DNA of 64,000 bases, from positions 558,001-622,000 of the forward strand of contig NZ_CP073766.1 of NCBI RefSeq assembly GCF_018255755.1, given 5' to 3'. Below, one piece after another: positions 6,368-15,608 of the stretch. The position numbers were made by a program, and so were the translations under genes. Under the pieces are notes generated by a model. That model made no database searches. It saw only the letters and a list, made by a program, of their open reading frames with translations, and was not told the DNA's origin. This stretch comes from Chitinophaga sp. HK235. Its GTDB lineage: Bacteria > Bacteroidota > Bacteroidia > Chitinophagales > Chitinophagaceae. Positions within the stretch are counted from its first letter, which is position 1; the number at the start of each line of letters is the position of its first letter.

Positions 6368-9238
6368 CTAGAGGTTGTATCCCAATGAAACATACCATTG
6401 TGCGCCGATAGAGGGGTTACCCCAGGATTGCACATAAGCTTTGTTAAGGATATTAACACCACCCAGTTTAACCGTTGTTTTGGCTTTGGGGAAGAATTTG
6501 CTGATCATGGCATCGAGTGTGCCGAAAGCCGGAATCTCGCTCAGTCCTGCAGTATTTACGTTGGGTCCTACGAAGGAAGATTGCCATACATAAGACTGTT
6601 GCCATTTCCATATAACGTTTACGGCTATATTGGAACCGGCAATGTTACGGTTGCCGGCATTCAGGCTGTAACGTACTTTAGGTGTGTTGTACATGGCAAT
6701 AAAACTACCCAGGTCTTTCTGGTTGCTCAGCTCATTGTAGGAAATGTTACCACCAGCAGTAAAGTTGAGCGGCAGGCTGTAATCCAGTCCCAGCGCCCAT
6801 CCCCATGATTTAACAGTTTCTTCAGCACTTACAGGCAGGGAGAACACCTGTTGAGGAGTGGTGCCGGAAGCCGGTTTGATGAGGATCTGGATACCGTTCA
6901 TGTTTTTGAAATCATTTTTATAGATATAGGCATCTACCAGCAGTTTTTTTGCTACCAGTGCCTTATAGCCGATTTCATAAGCCTGTATTCTCTCTGGTTT
7001 GAATTCACGGAAAGTATACTGTTTAGGTGCACCAGCCTGTATTGATTGCAGTGTAAATACAGGGCCTGTAGTCAAACCATAACGGTCACGCAGGAACGGC
7101 AGACCACCAATTAGGTGCGCCTGTGGAGTAACCAGGTCTATATACTGGTCCTGGTTGTGCGGGATACGGAAACCGGTCTGATAGGAAACACGTAGGTTAT
7201 GTGTTTGCAGGAAAGTGTATACAGCAGATAAACGGGGGCTGAACTGGCCTGCGAAGTTCATATTCTTGTCGTAACGCAGGGAGCCGGTGAGTTTCAGATG
7301 GTCGTCTATCAGTTTTTTCATGACCTGTACATAACCACCATATTCATTGATACGGAATTCATCGCCATTATCATTAACAGCGAACAGCGTTTTTTCGGAG
7401 TTCAGTGCATAGCGACGATAGTTACCACCAACCAGGATTTCAGCGAATTTTATCAGGTTGTGGAAGTTGTACATAAATTCCAGTTGATACAGATTGGTTT
7501 TATCCGTAAACTTCGCACCAACACCTTTGGCATCGCCGGGAATGGGTTTGTTTTTCACCTGTTCAGCTGCGGCATTAAACTCCGGTGTACCGGGGAGGAA
7601 GCGGCCGGAATCGGCTTTAGCTCTGGCATTCTGGAAGAAAGTAGGCATCGCGGTATTGACGGTATTTTGAGCCGCGGCATAGGCGTCTGCATCAGAAGCG
7701 CCTCTTGCGAGTGCTGCACCGTAAGCCTGCGCAAAAGTACCGAGTGCCTGTGTGGCGTAGGTGGAGAAGTACTGGGAATACCATACAGTGCTGGGTTTCC
7801 AGGCTTCATTGATACCAGAGGCCAGGGTGCCGCCGGCATAACTGTCACCGGACCTTTCCTGTGTAGTATAAGCTCTCACATAAAAGTCACTACCTCTTAA
7901 CTCCACTTTATACTGGCCCATGTTGAAATTCTTCAGGGAGTAGCGGTCGGCGCCTGTATACACGGTGGTTCCGGTACCATAGCTACCCTGGATCAACGCT
8001 TCCAGTTTTTCATTGATTTTATAGTGGAGAGCAGCATTGAGTTTCATGTTTTTGGTACTATAGTCCACCACGTCAGACTCGTTGTAGCCGGTGCGGGTGA
8101 TACTGGCTCTGTTGGCAGCCGGGATAGCGGCTTTGAAAATCTGGTCAGGTGTTACTTTACCGCCAAACATGGCCGAAATACCAGCCAGTTGCTGGGCGAT
8201 CATACCTCCGCCCAGTACGGTGTTCATGTTGACCGTATTTTCATCGCCATACACGTTCACACCGTTATAGCCTTCGTTGTTGGCACGGGTGCCATCCTGC
8301 AGGGTGTGGCCATTGGCAAGGCTCTGGTCGCGTTTATCGTAGGCTTGCCAGTCGTCCGCTTTGAGATAACCTACGTTTAATTTGAATGCCCATTTGTTGT
8401 TGAAGGCATGCGCAAAACGTACAGACACATCATAAAAGCCAGTGCTGGCGTTGGTACGGCCTTTATCATTCAGGAAGCCGGTTTTTACCTGGGCGCTGAG
8501 TCCCTGGTACTGGAAGGGATTTTTGCTGGTCATCAGCACAATACCATTCAGGGCATTGGGGCCATAGAGGGCAGAAGCGGCGCCAGGTATCAGCTCTACG
8601 TTGTCGAGGTCCAGCTCAGGAATACCTACCATGTTGCCCACGGAGAAGTTGAGGCCGGGGGCCTGGTTATCCATACCATCATTCAGTTGCAGCACACGGG
8701 TGTTACCGTTGCTGTTGAAACCGCGTGTGTTGACAGATTTGAAGGTGAGGCTCTGGGTGCTCATTTCCACGCCTTTCAGGTTGGCAAGAGCATCATAGAA
8801 GCTGGGGGCAGGAGAGGCTTTTAAAGCACGTGCATCCAGTTTTTCGATGGACACCGGCGATTGCAGAATGCTTTCCTGCACACGGCTGGCGGCTACCACC
8901 ACTTCCTGGCCCAGAATTTCGGTGGAGCTGAGGGAGACAGCCACTTTTTCATCAGCACTGCTGACTATTTTTTCGATGCTTTGATAGCCCACATAGGTAA
9001 ATACAAGGGTCAGAGGCAGGGAATGGGTGGTCTTCAGCTGGAAGTTACCGCCATTGCTTGTTATAGTGCCGGCTGCGGCACCTTTCACCGCTACGGTCAC
9101 TCCCGGCATACCGCTTCCGGAAGTTTTGTCTGTTACAGTACCGGTAATAGTTGTTGGCGTTTGAGCTGTCGTAACCTGGAATAAGGACATACATAGCAAC
9201 AGGGTGCCCAAACATGCCTTCAATAGAATGCTTTTCAT
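6368..9238 (-). CDS. TonB-dependent outer-membrane receptor
   Basis: This 956-residue receptor starts with a Sec signal peptide (residues 1-25, cut near VTTAQ). A carboxypeptidase-regulatory-like domain follows (about 30-105, 'ITGTVTDKTSGSGMPGVTV' to 'YVGYQ'), then a TonB plug (about 115-235; 'VNTRGFNSNGN' and 'GAASALYGPNALNGIV') and a long beta-barrel ending in an aromatic-rich terminal strand (QWYVSLGYNL). It should import a substrate across the outer membrane using TonB-ExbBD energy. The fused regulatory-like domain is typical of Bacteroidota. No SusD-like partner is adjacent, so it is not a standard SusCD pair and the substrate cannot be told. It stands alone, between a shared terminator and its own upstream promoter candidate. 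Confidence 0.93.
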   Translation of the reverse strand: MKSILLKACLGTLLLCMSLFQVTTAQTPTTITGTVTDKTSGSGMPGVTVAVKGAAAGTITSNGGNFQLKTTHSLPLTLVFTYVGYQSIEKIVSSADEKVAVSLSSTEILGQEVVVAASRVQESILQSPVSIEKLDARALKASPAPSFYDALANLKGVEMSTQSLTFKSVNTRGFNSNGNTRVLQLNDGMDNQAPGLNFSVGNMVGIPELDLDNVELIPGAASALYGPNALNGIVLMTSKNPFQYQGLSAQVKTGFLNDKGRTNASTGFYDVSVRFAHAFNNKWAFKLNVGYLKADDWQAYDKRDQSLANGHTLQDGTRANNEGYNGVNVYGDENTVNMNTVLGGGMIAQQLAGISAMFGGKVTPDQIFKAAIPAANRASITRTGYNESDVVDYSTKNMKLNAALHYKINEKLEALIQGSYGTGTTVYTGADRYSLKNFNMGQYKVELRGSDFYVRAYTTQERSGDSYAGGTLASGINEAWKPSTVWYSQYFSTYATQALGTFAQAYGAALARGASDADAYAAAQNTVNTAMPTFFQNARAKADSGRFLPGTPEFNAAAEQVKNKPIPGDAKGVGAKFTDKTNLYQLEFMYNFHNLIKFAEILVGGNYRRYALNSEKTLFAVNDNGDEFRINEYGGYVQVMKKLIDDHLKLTGSLRYDKNMNFAGQFSPRLSAVYTFLQTHNLRVSYQTGFRIPHNQDQYIDLVTPQAHLIGGLPFLRDRYGLTTGPVFTLQSIQAGAPKQYTFREFKPERIQAYEIGYKALVAKKLLVDAYIYKNDFKNMNGIQILIKPASGTTPQQVFSLPVSAEETVKSWGWALGLDYSLPLNFTAGGNISYNELSNQKDLGSFIAMYNTPKVRYSLNAGNRNIAGSNIAVNVIWKWQQSYVWQSSFVGPNVNTAGLSEIPAFGTLDAMISKFFPKAKTTVKLGGVNILNKAYVQSWGNPSIGAQWYVSLGYNL

Positions 9239-9276
9239 ACGCAGTGGACGTTTAGTGATTTAGACTTGGTTATATC

Positions 9277-9303
9277 TAAATATAGGGAAAAAACTAATAC
9301 CAA
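9277..9303 (-). promoter_or_regulatory. Candidate promoter of the TonB-dependent receptor
   Basis: On the minus strand TTG (9303-9301), 16 bases and TATATTTA (9284-9277) approximate the Bacteroidota TTG/TAnnTTTG promoter. The ATG lies about 38 bases downstream. Confidence 0.45.
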
Positions 9304-9410
9304 CTATGATGCATATGATCTTTCTGATGACCGGATAAAATAGAGATGGGAGCGGAGATTGTTGGATACGGGAGAAGTTGAGGACAGGGATTATGTTTTG
9401 CAAATTCTGC

Positions 9411-9447
9411 AAAAAAATACCCCTGAGTTTCATCTCAGGGGTATTTT
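9411..9447 (-). terminator. Terminator downstream of metX
   Basis: A 14-bp perfect stem (9414-9427/9434-9447, core ACCCCTGAG) with a six-base loop and a T-run on the minus strand lies 68 bases after the metX stop codon. Confidence 0.85.
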
Positions 9448-9514
9448 CTTATTAGCTATTAATTTCTATGCATCTTAATATTACCACTCCTCATCTGTTC
9501 AGCAGAAAAAATCA

Positions 9515-10570
9515 TTATCTCCGCTCCATCCGGTCATCGGAAAGATCATACGCATCACAGTTCCAGTGGGAGAGTATTTTTCCGATCTTCTCAAACTCAA
9601 TGAGGAAACCATCATGGCCGTATGAAGAATCTATTTCGTGATAGGTTGCATGAGGCAGATAGGTGGCCAGCAATCGTTGTTCCTCGGGAGGGCAGAGTAT
9701 GTCGCTGCTGATACCGATCAGCAATACGGGCTGCTGGATATGGGAGAGGGAAGTGCTGATATCTTCATGACGTCCACGGGCGATGTTGTGGCTGTCCATG
9801 GCTTTGGTGAGGAGCCAGTAAGATTGTGCATTGAAACGTTTCACCAGTTTGTCGCCCTGGTAGCTGATATAGGAGGATGCGCGGAAACCATCTGTTTTCT
9901 CTTTATCAGGATCAGACTGGGTGCGCATAAAGGTCTGGTAGTTGCGGTAAGTGACCATGCCGATGGCTCTGGCGGCTTTAAGACCGTTGTGGCCGGCACT
10001 GTGGGTGTTATCTTTCCAGGTGCTGTCGGCTTCAATGGAGAGTCGTTGCGCAGTGTGAATGGCAATGCCCCAGGCACTTTCAGCAGCGCCAGTACAAAGC
10101 AGGAACAGGCGGCTGATGATCTCTGGCTCTGTGAGCGCCCATTCCAGCACCTGGTAACCGCCCATGGAGCCGCCTACGAGCAGGTCTATCCTTGGTATCT
10201 GCAGGTGTTCACGCAGCAGACGATGTGCCTGTACCATATCACGGATGGTAATGGCCGGGAAGGAATGGTACCAGGGGGTTTCTGTGTCAGGGTTGACCGT
10301 ATGCGGACCGGAGCTGCCATAACAGGAACCAATGATATTGGCGCAGACGATAAAATGTCTGGCAGGATCAATGACACGGTCATGGCCGATAAGACCACTC
10401 CACCAGTCGGCAACATCACTGTTGGCCGTCAGCGCATGACATACCCATACGACATTGCTGCCATCTGCTTGCATGGTACCATATGTATGATAGGCGATAT
10501 GTAATTCAGGTAATACCTGGCCGGACTCTAACCGGAACGGTGCTTTGCTGTGAAAAACCTTTACAGACAA
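9515..10570 (-). CDS. metX: Homoserine O-acetyltransferase family protein (MetX-like)
   Basis: This 351-residue alpha/beta-hydrolase-fold acyltransferase most likely transfers acetyl from acetyl-CoA to L-homoserine, activating it for sulfur incorporation in methionine synthesis. The nucleophile elbow GGSMGG gives Ser135. Asp290 (in SSDILCPPEEQ) and His319 (in SYGHDGF) complete the triad. The start appears to be TTG at 10570, since no in-frame ATG lies nearby and a TAnnTTTG element ends 17 bases upstream. It is divergent from an OsmC-like gene and the sulfhydrylase gene metZ, which supports a methionine role. Some family members use serine or succinyl-CoA, so the exact substrate is inferred. 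Confidence 0.88.
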   Translation of the reverse strand: MSVKVFHSKAPFRLESGQVLPELHIAYHTYGTMQADGSNVVWVCHALTANSDVADWWSGLIGHDRVIDPARHFIVCANIIGSCYGSSGPHTVNPDTETPWYHSFPAITIRDMVQAHRLLREHLQIPRIDLLVGGSMGGYQVLEWALTEPEIISRLFLLCTGAAESAWGIAIHTAQRLSIEADSTWKDNTHSAGHNGLKAARAIGMVTYRNYQTFMRTQSDPDKEKTDGFRASSYISYQGDKLVKRFNAQSYWLLTKAMDSHNIARGRHEDISTSLSHIQQPVLLIGISSDILCPPEEQRLLATYLPHATYHEIDSSYGHDGFLIEFEKIGKILSHWNCDAYDLSDDRMERR

Positions 10571-10586
10571 TAATCCAAAATTTTTG

Positions 10587-10594
10587 CAAATCTA
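10587..10594 (-). promoter_or_regulatory. metX promoter -7 element
   Basis: TAGATTTG on the minus strand is an exact match to TAnnTTTG, 16 bases before the TTG start. It implies a leader of only about 10 bases and supports that start. No good -33 element is visible. Confidence 0.5.
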
Positions 10595-10647
10595 CATTAT
10601 ACGCCGGAATTACCTAAGAGAATTGTGAATTACGCAGTTGAATTATT

Positions 10648-10655
10648 TATCTTTG
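10648..10655 (+). promoter_or_regulatory. Promoter of the osmC-like-metZ operon
   Basis: TATCTTTG matches TAnnTTTG exactly. A TTG at 10623-10625 lies 22 bases upstream and the ATG at 10676 lies 20 bases downstream. The divergent metX element is only 53 bases away, so joint control of the two transcripts is possible. Confidence 0.6.
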
Positions 10656-10675
10656 TTGACAGAAACTCACTTATC

Positions 10676-11095
10676 ATGAAAATAGCATTACAAAGAGTAG
10701 ACGACGGATTCAACATGGAAGCCGTAGACGAAGGCGGTCATAAAGTGTTGATGGATTCATCCCTGGAAAATGGAGGAAAGAACAACGGAGTAAGACCAAT
10801 GCAAATGATCATCATGGGCCTTGGTGGCTGCTCGGCCATCGATGTGCTGATGATCCTGAAAAAACAACGTCAGGAAGTGAAGGATTTCCGTATTGAAATT
10901 GAAGCGGACAGAGAGAAAGGAAAAGAACCATCATTATGGGAAACAGCTCATATCGTTTTTCACTTTACTGGTAACATCGATCCGGATAAAGCTGCCCGTG
11001 CGGTGGAACTGTCTATGAACAAATACTGCTCTGTAGCCGAAACCCTGCGTCAGGCCAATACCAAGCTGACCTGGGAAGTGAAACTGAATGCCTAA
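10676..11095 (+). CDS. OsmC/Ohr-family protein
   Basis: This 139-residue cytoplasmic protein has the OsmC fold with both reactive cysteines, Cys52 in 'LGGCSAIDVLMIL' and Cys118 in 'NKYCSVAETL'. Family members reduce organic hydroperoxides or handle reactive sulfur species with a thiol mechanism. I chose the ATG at 10676 because an upstream in-frame extension would run through the -7 element and because family proteins start close to this point. It is 21 bp upstream of metZ in the same transcript and divergent from metX. A role in protecting or trafficking sulfur during methionine synthesis is therefore plausible but inferred. Confidence 0.88.
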   Translation: MKIALQRVDDGFNMEAVDEGGHKVLMDSSLENGGKNNGVRPMQMIIMGLGGCSAIDVLMILKKQRQEVKDFRIEIEADREKGKEPSLWETAHIVFHFTGNIDPDKAARAVELSMNKYCSVAETLRQANTKLTWEVKLNA

Positions 11096-11116
11096 TACGG
11101 AGAAACCACCATATCC

Positions 11117-12304
11117 ATGAGCAAAGAGAATCAATACCAACCAGAAACCAATGCGGTCAGGATACAAACAGCAAGGACCAACGAAATGGAACATTCCACT
11201 CCATTGTTCCTGACTTCCAGCTTCTGCTTTGACAACGCGGAAGAAATGAGAGCTACCTTCGCTGATGAAACGGATTTCAATATCTATAGCCGTTTCAGCA
11301 ATCCCAATGTAGACGAGTTTGTACAGAAAATGTGCGCACTCGAAGGCGCCGAAGCCGGCTATGCTACAGCTTCCGGCATGAGCGCCATCTTCGCCAGCTT
11401 CATGGCCCTGCTCAAAGCAGGAGACCATCTGCTGAGTGCACGCTCCATATTCGGTTCTACACATACCGTTATCACTAAATTTCTGCCTAAATGGGGTATC
11501 GAATCTTCTTACTTCGACCTCAACGACCCGGCCGGTATTGAAGCTATGATAAAGCCCAATACACGGATGATCTTCGTGGAAACACCGTCCAATCCCGGAC
11601 TGGAGATCATTGACATCGCCTTGCTGGCAGAAATCGCCAATAAACATAATATCATTCTCAACGTAGACAACTGCTTCGCTACACCCGTGTTGCAAAGACC
11701 TATCGAAGCAGGAGCACATATCGTTACCCACTCCGCCACCAAATGGATCGATGGACAGGGACGTGTGCTCGGTGGTGCTATCGTTGGTAAAAAAGAACTG
11801 ATCAAGGAGATCTATACTTTCTGCAGAAGTACCGGCCCTGCTATGTCGCCCTTCAACGCATGGGTACTCAGCAAAAGCCTGGAAACACTGCATGTGCGTA
11901 TGGAGCGCCATTCCGACAGCGCCCTTAAACTGGCGCAGGCCCTCGAAAGCAACCCACACCTTACCAGTGTGAAGTATCCTTTCCTGACCAGCCATCCACA
12001 ATATGAAATCGCCCGCAAACAAATGAGTGGCGGCGGCGGTATCGTTTGTTTTGAGCTGAAAGGAGGCCTCCAGAGTGGTGTCCGTTTCCTCAACGCCCTG
12101 AAACTGCTGTCACTGACAGCTAACCTGGGCGACAGCCGTAGTATCGCCTCTCATCCGGCCAGCACTACACACGCTAAACTGAGCGATGCCGAAAAAGCAA
12201 CAGTAGGCATCACCCCAGGCCTGATCCGCATCTCCGTAGGACTCGAAAACATCAACGACATACTCGCTGATATCGAACAAGCGCTTAATTCGTCCCAGGG
12301 CTAA
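11117..12304 (+). CDS. metZ: PLP-dependent O-acyl-homoserine sulfhydrylase (Cys/Met metabolism family)
   Basis: This 395-residue fold-type I PLP enzyme has the pyridoxal Lys209 in 'SATKWIDGQGRVLGG', a sequence typical of MetZ-type sulfhydrylases. It also has 'YSRFSNPNV' and 'FVETPSNPGLEI' near 57-65 and 153-164. It would convert an O-acyl homoserine plus sulfide to homocysteine; with MetX adjacent, O-acetylhomoserine is the likely substrate. Cystathionine gamma-synthase activity cannot be excluded from sequence alone. It is co-oriented with and 21 bp from the OsmC-like gene. Oddly, its last codons (SSQG) and its stop codon lie inside the left arm of a 227-bp palindromic element, so the natural C-terminus may have been changed by that insertion. 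Confidence 0.9.
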   Translation: MSKENQYQPETNAVRIQTARTNEMEHSTPLFLTSSFCFDNAEEMRATFADETDFNIYSRFSNPNVDEFVQKMCALEGAEAGYATASGMSAIFASFMALLKAGDHLLSARSIFGSTHTVITKFLPKWGIESSYFDLNDPAGIEAMIKPNTRMIFVETPSNPGLEIIDIALLAEIANKHNIILNVDNCFATPVLQRPIEAGAHIVTHSATKWIDGQGRVLGGAIVGKKELIKEIYTFCRSTGPAMSPFNAWVLSKSLETLHVRMERHSDSALKLAQALESNPHLTSVKYPFLTSHPQYEIARKQMSGGGGIVCFELKGGLQSGVRFLNALKLLSLTANLGDSRSIASHPASTTHAKLSDAEKATVGITPGLIRISVGLENINDILADIEQALNSSQG

Positions 12305-12520
12305 AGCCCTGGGCTAAATTTGTTGGAGAAAATACGAAGGCCTCTGTTTATCCTTTTGACATTCGATAAACAGAGGCCATTTTATTTTGTGTCAAATATT
12401 CGTTGTCTCAAGATTAAACCCTTGGCTAACTATAAATCCTCTATTTTATCAGCATCACAATGATAAACAGAGGCCTTCGTATTTTCTCCAACAAATTTAG
12501 CCCAGGACTTTAGTCCTGGG
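12294..12520. repeat. 227-bp palindromic element (REP/MITE-like) at the metZ 3' end
   Basis: The two 59-bp arms (12294-12352 and 12462-12520) are inverted copies with only two differences. Both differences fall in the outer 20-bp hairpins (CCCAGGGCTAAAGCCCTGGG versus CCCAGGACTTTAGTCCTGGG), where they compensate each other, so each hairpin stays perfect. The left arm also pairs locally (GGCCTCTGTTTATC 12339-12352 with GATAAACAGAGGCC just after). The 109-bp centre encodes nothing recognisable. It probably also acts as the metZ terminator. Confidence 0.8.
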
Positions 12521-12556
12521 CTGGAATAATTGGAGTTATTTTCTTATATTAGAATT

Positions 12557-12913
12557 ATGAAATCCTTTTCCCATTTTCTGCTGATCCTTGCGCTGGCTTA
12601 TGCTGCCGGCATTATAATGCCCTGGTGGAGTGTAGCGCTGGTGGCTTTTGTTGTTACGCTGGTGTTGCCATTGTCGCCGGGTAAATCTTTTTTCAGCGCT
12701 TTCCTGTCCATTTTTATATTGTGGTTGGTGCTGGCTTTTTATTTGGATGTTCGCAATGATCATTTGCTGGCCAACCGTATGAGTGAAATGATCCTGAAAG
12801 TACGTAGTGCTCCGTTGCTAGGGGTGGTGAGTGCTTTCCTGGGCGCGCTGGTGGCTGGTTTTGCTGCTTGTAGTGCCGCTTTTTTCCGGGCTCCCCGGAA
12901 AGTAGTTTCCTAG
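12557..12913 (+). CDS. Small integral membrane protein, unknown function
   Basis: This 118-residue protein has about four hydrophobic segments (near residues 5-22, 23-41, 43-66 and 84-107) and few other features. The start is the ATG at 12557, because a longer in-frame version would begin close to the palindromic element. There is a short polar stretch between the third and fourth segments ('DVRNDHLLANRMSEMI'). I do not recognise a family. It is followed by the DUF5686 gene on the same strand after 78 bases. Confidence 0.7.
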   Translation: MKSFSHFLLILALAYAAGIIMPWWSVALVAFVVTLVLPLSPGKSFFSAFLSIFILWLVLAFYLDVRNDHLLANRMSEMILKVRSAPLLGVVSAFLGALVAGFAACSAAFFRAPRKVVS

Positions 12914-12933
12914 CTTATCATGTGCTGTTAAAA

Positions 12934-12962
12934 TTGTGGTAAAACAATAGGGGGCTTATTTG
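12934..12962 (+). promoter_or_regulatory. Candidate promoter of the DUF5686 gene
   Basis: TTG (12934-12936), 18 bases and CTTATTTG (12955-12962) approximate the Bacteroidota promoter; the ATG is 29 bases downstream. Confidence 0.4.
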
Positions 12963-12991
12963 CGTAAATATCAGGAAGTTATTTTTGATAT

Positions 12992-15511
12992 ATGATAAAA
13001 TACTTACCTACCCTGTTTTTACTGTTGTTAACAACATACTGTGAAGCCGCTATAGTCAAAGGTCTGGTGACCGATGACAAAAATACGCCATTGCCTTTCG
13101 CCACTGTGCTGATAAAAGGCACTACCATCGGTACTACTACCAACGCTGCCGGACAATATCAGCTGGATATTGCCCCTGGGAGCTATACGCTGGTGTGTCA
13201 GTATATTGGTTATCGTAAGACGGAGACAACCATTAACGTAGACGCCACTACGCAAACCATTAACTTCACCCTGTTACCCGTCAATCTGCAGATCAGGGAA
13301 GTAGTGGTAAAAGCTGGTGGGGAAGATCCTGCCTATGCTATCATCCGCGCTGCCATTAAGAAAAGGGCTTTTTATCAGCAGCAGGTGCGGGAGTATACCT
13401 GCATGTCTTATATTAAGGGCACCATCAATATGAAAGGTATGCCCGAAAAGTTTCTCGGGAAAAAGGTTGATAAAGAGGATATGGGGGTTGACAGTGCCGG
13501 AAAAGGTATGGTCTTCCTCTCCGAATCCGTCACTAAGATATCCAGTCGCCTGCCCGATAAAATGAAGCTGGAAGTAATTTCTGACAGAAAGAGCGGCGGC
13601 GGTTTGGGGATGAGTTTTCCTGCTGTTATCAGTTTTTATGATAACAATGTATCTGCAGTGATCACACAGATGGGGCCACGGGGTTATATTTCACCTATTG
13701 CGGAAAACGCGCTGGCCTATTATAAATACCGTCTGGAAGGTGAATTTATGGAGGATGGCCGGATGGTCAACAAAATCCGTGTGATACCCCGGCGTAAGCA
13801 TGAGCCGCTGTTTGCGGGGTATATTTTTATTACGGATAATGACTGGCGTATCCATAGTACAGACCTTATCCTCACCAGCGAATACCAGCTGGAGCTGATG
13901 GACACCCTCCGCATCCGGCAGACCCACGTGCCTGTATCGGGTGATGTGTGGCGTATTAAAGACCAGGTGTTGCATATGGGCGTCAATAAGTTTGGCTTCG
14001 GTATGGATGGCAACATAGTGAATGTTTATTCCGATTATAATCTTCATCCCAATTTTCCGGCAAAATTTTTTGACAACACAGTTATTAAATACGATTCTGC
14101 TTTCGATAAAAAAGAAGTACATTATTGGGACAGTATCCGGCCGGTACCGCTGGAAGTAGCAGAGGCCAGGGACTACCACCAGAAGGACAGTACTGCACAT
14201 GCCAACAAACTGGCGGCCATGTCTGGTAATACACTCGACTCTATGCGCCGCAAACAGAAGCCGGTAAAGGTGATGGACGTATTGTGGAATGGTGTTAACC
14301 GCAAATCTTATTTCCGTAGAGATAGTGCCATTGTTTCGCATGATATAAAACTGACAGGTTTGTTACAGGCGCTGAAATACAATACTGTGGAAGGTTTGGT
14401 GCTGGCGCTGGAACCGAAGTTCAATTTTAATCTGGGTGAAGAGAAGCAGTTGAAGGTAACTCCGTATATACGTTACGGTTTGAGCAATACTCACCTGAAT
14501 GCCTATACGTTTTTGACCTATAGTGCCAACAGCCGCGTCCGTAATCGTTATGGCCGCAATGACTGGGTAATAGGAGGAGGGAAGCGTATCAGCCAGTTCA
14601 ACCCTGACAATCCGATAGATAATATCGCCAACGAGTTTTATACACTGTTCCTGAAAGAAAATTATATGAAGCTGTATGAAAACTGGTTTGCGCAGTTGCA
14701 ATATAGTCGTACTTTTCAAACGAATGACCGTTTAACGGCCGGCGTGCGTTATGAAAGCCGTATACCGGTAGAAAACACGACCGATTTTGTGATTTTCCGG
14801 AATGATAAAAAACAGTTTACACCTAATCATCCGGAAGACCTGGCGAATGTACCATTCAACCGGCACCAGGCTTTTATTGTGGACCTGAGTTTCCGCTTCC
14901 AGCCCGGGCAGCAGTTTGTAGAGCTGCCGGATCGTAAGGTGCCGATGGGATCAAAGTATCCTACTTTTGAATTGTCCTATAGCAAAGGGATTCCTAATGT
15001 GGCCAACAGTGTTGTTGATTTCGATAAATGGCGGGTGTCTGTATTTGACAATATGAACTTCAAGCTGTTTGGCGAATTCCGTTATCGCCTTACTGCCGGT
15101 GGTTTCCTGAACGACCGCAATGTCCAGATTCCGGATTTCCAGCACTTTAACGGTAACCAGACATTCTACAATACCCGGTATCTCAACAGTTTCCAGCTGG
15201 CACCATATTACCGGTACAGTAATACCGCTCCGTTTTTTGCAACGGCCAATATAGAACATCATTTTAATGGGCTGCTGACTAATAAAATTCCATTGTTGAA
15301 CCGGTTGAAATGGAATCTGGTAGCGGGGTCCAATGCCTTTTATGTGAACGGGCAGAACAACTATGTGGAAGCTTTTCTGGGTCTGGAGAATATCCTGAAA
15401 GTGCTGAGAGTGGACGTGGTAGCGGGTTATCAGAGCCAGGATGATACGCGTGTTGGCGTAAGAGTAGGATTCGGCGGTATATTCGGGAATCTGGTGCGGT
15501 TTAATCAGTAG
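12992..15511 (+). CDS. DUF5686 outer-membrane protein with carboxypeptidase-regulatory-like domain
   Basis: This 839-residue protein has a signal peptide (about residues 1-19, cut after CEA). A carboxypeptidase-regulatory-like beta-sandwich follows (about 22-105), then the DUF5686 signature 'GGEDPAYAIIRAAIKKR', and a long C-terminal beta-barrel rich in alternating aromatic strands. The family is widespread in Bacteroidota outer membranes and resembles TonB-dependent receptors without a plug; its function is unknown. It has its own promoter candidate upstream and a strong terminator downstream, so it is probably monocistronic. Confidence 0.88.
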   Translation: MIKYLPTLFLLLLTTYCEAAIVKGLVTDDKNTPLPFATVLIKGTTIGTTTNAAGQYQLDIAPGSYTLVCQYIGYRKTETTINVDATTQTINFTLLPVNLQIREVVVKAGGEDPAYAIIRAAIKKRAFYQQQVREYTCMSYIKGTINMKGMPEKFLGKKVDKEDMGVDSAGKGMVFLSESVTKISSRLPDKMKLEVISDRKSGGGLGMSFPAVISFYDNNVSAVITQMGPRGYISPIAENALAYYKYRLEGEFMEDGRMVNKIRVIPRRKHEPLFAGYIFITDNDWRIHSTDLILTSEYQLELMDTLRIRQTHVPVSGDVWRIKDQVLHMGVNKFGFGMDGNIVNVYSDYNLHPNFPAKFFDNTVIKYDSAFDKKEVHYWDSIRPVPLEVAEARDYHQKDSTAHANKLAAMSGNTLDSMRRKQKPVKVMDVLWNGVNRKSYFRRDSAIVSHDIKLTGLLQALKYNTVEGLVLALEPKFNFNLGEEKQLKVTPYIRYGLSNTHLNAYTFLTYSANSRVRNRYGRNDWVIGGGKRISQFNPDNPIDNIANEFYTLFLKENYMKLYENWFAQLQYSRTFQTNDRLTAGVRYESRIPVENTTDFVIFRNDKKQFTPNHPEDLANVPFNRHQAFIVDLSFRFQPGQQFVELPDRKVPMGSKYPTFELSYSKGIPNVANSVVDFDKWRVSVFDNMNFKLFGEFRYRLTAGGFLNDRNVQIPDFQHFNGNQTFYNTRYLNSFQLAPYYRYSNTAPFFATANIEHHFNGLLTNKIPLLNRLKWNLVAGSNAFYVNGQNNYVEAFLGLENILKVLRVDVVAGYQSQDDTRVGVRVGFGGIFGNLVRFNQ

Positions 15512-15529
15512 GTCTGAAGAAGAGCAGGT

Positions 15530-15590
15530 ATTTGGTTATTTGGGGATGAATTTATTGGGGTAAACAAATACCCAAATAACCAAATTTTTT
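15530..15590 (+). terminator. Terminator downstream of the DUF5686 gene
   Basis: A perfect 15-bp stem (15530-15544/15571-15585, ATTTGGTTATTTGGG) with a 26-base loop and a T-run lies 19 bases after the stop codon. Confidence 0.75.
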
Positions 15591-15608
15591 ACATCTACTC
15601 AGCATGAC

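Noticed and set aside
10934..12022. 362-codon minus-strand ORF over metZ
   Set aside because: Antisense to a convincing PLP enzyme; no domain, and it crosses two genes.
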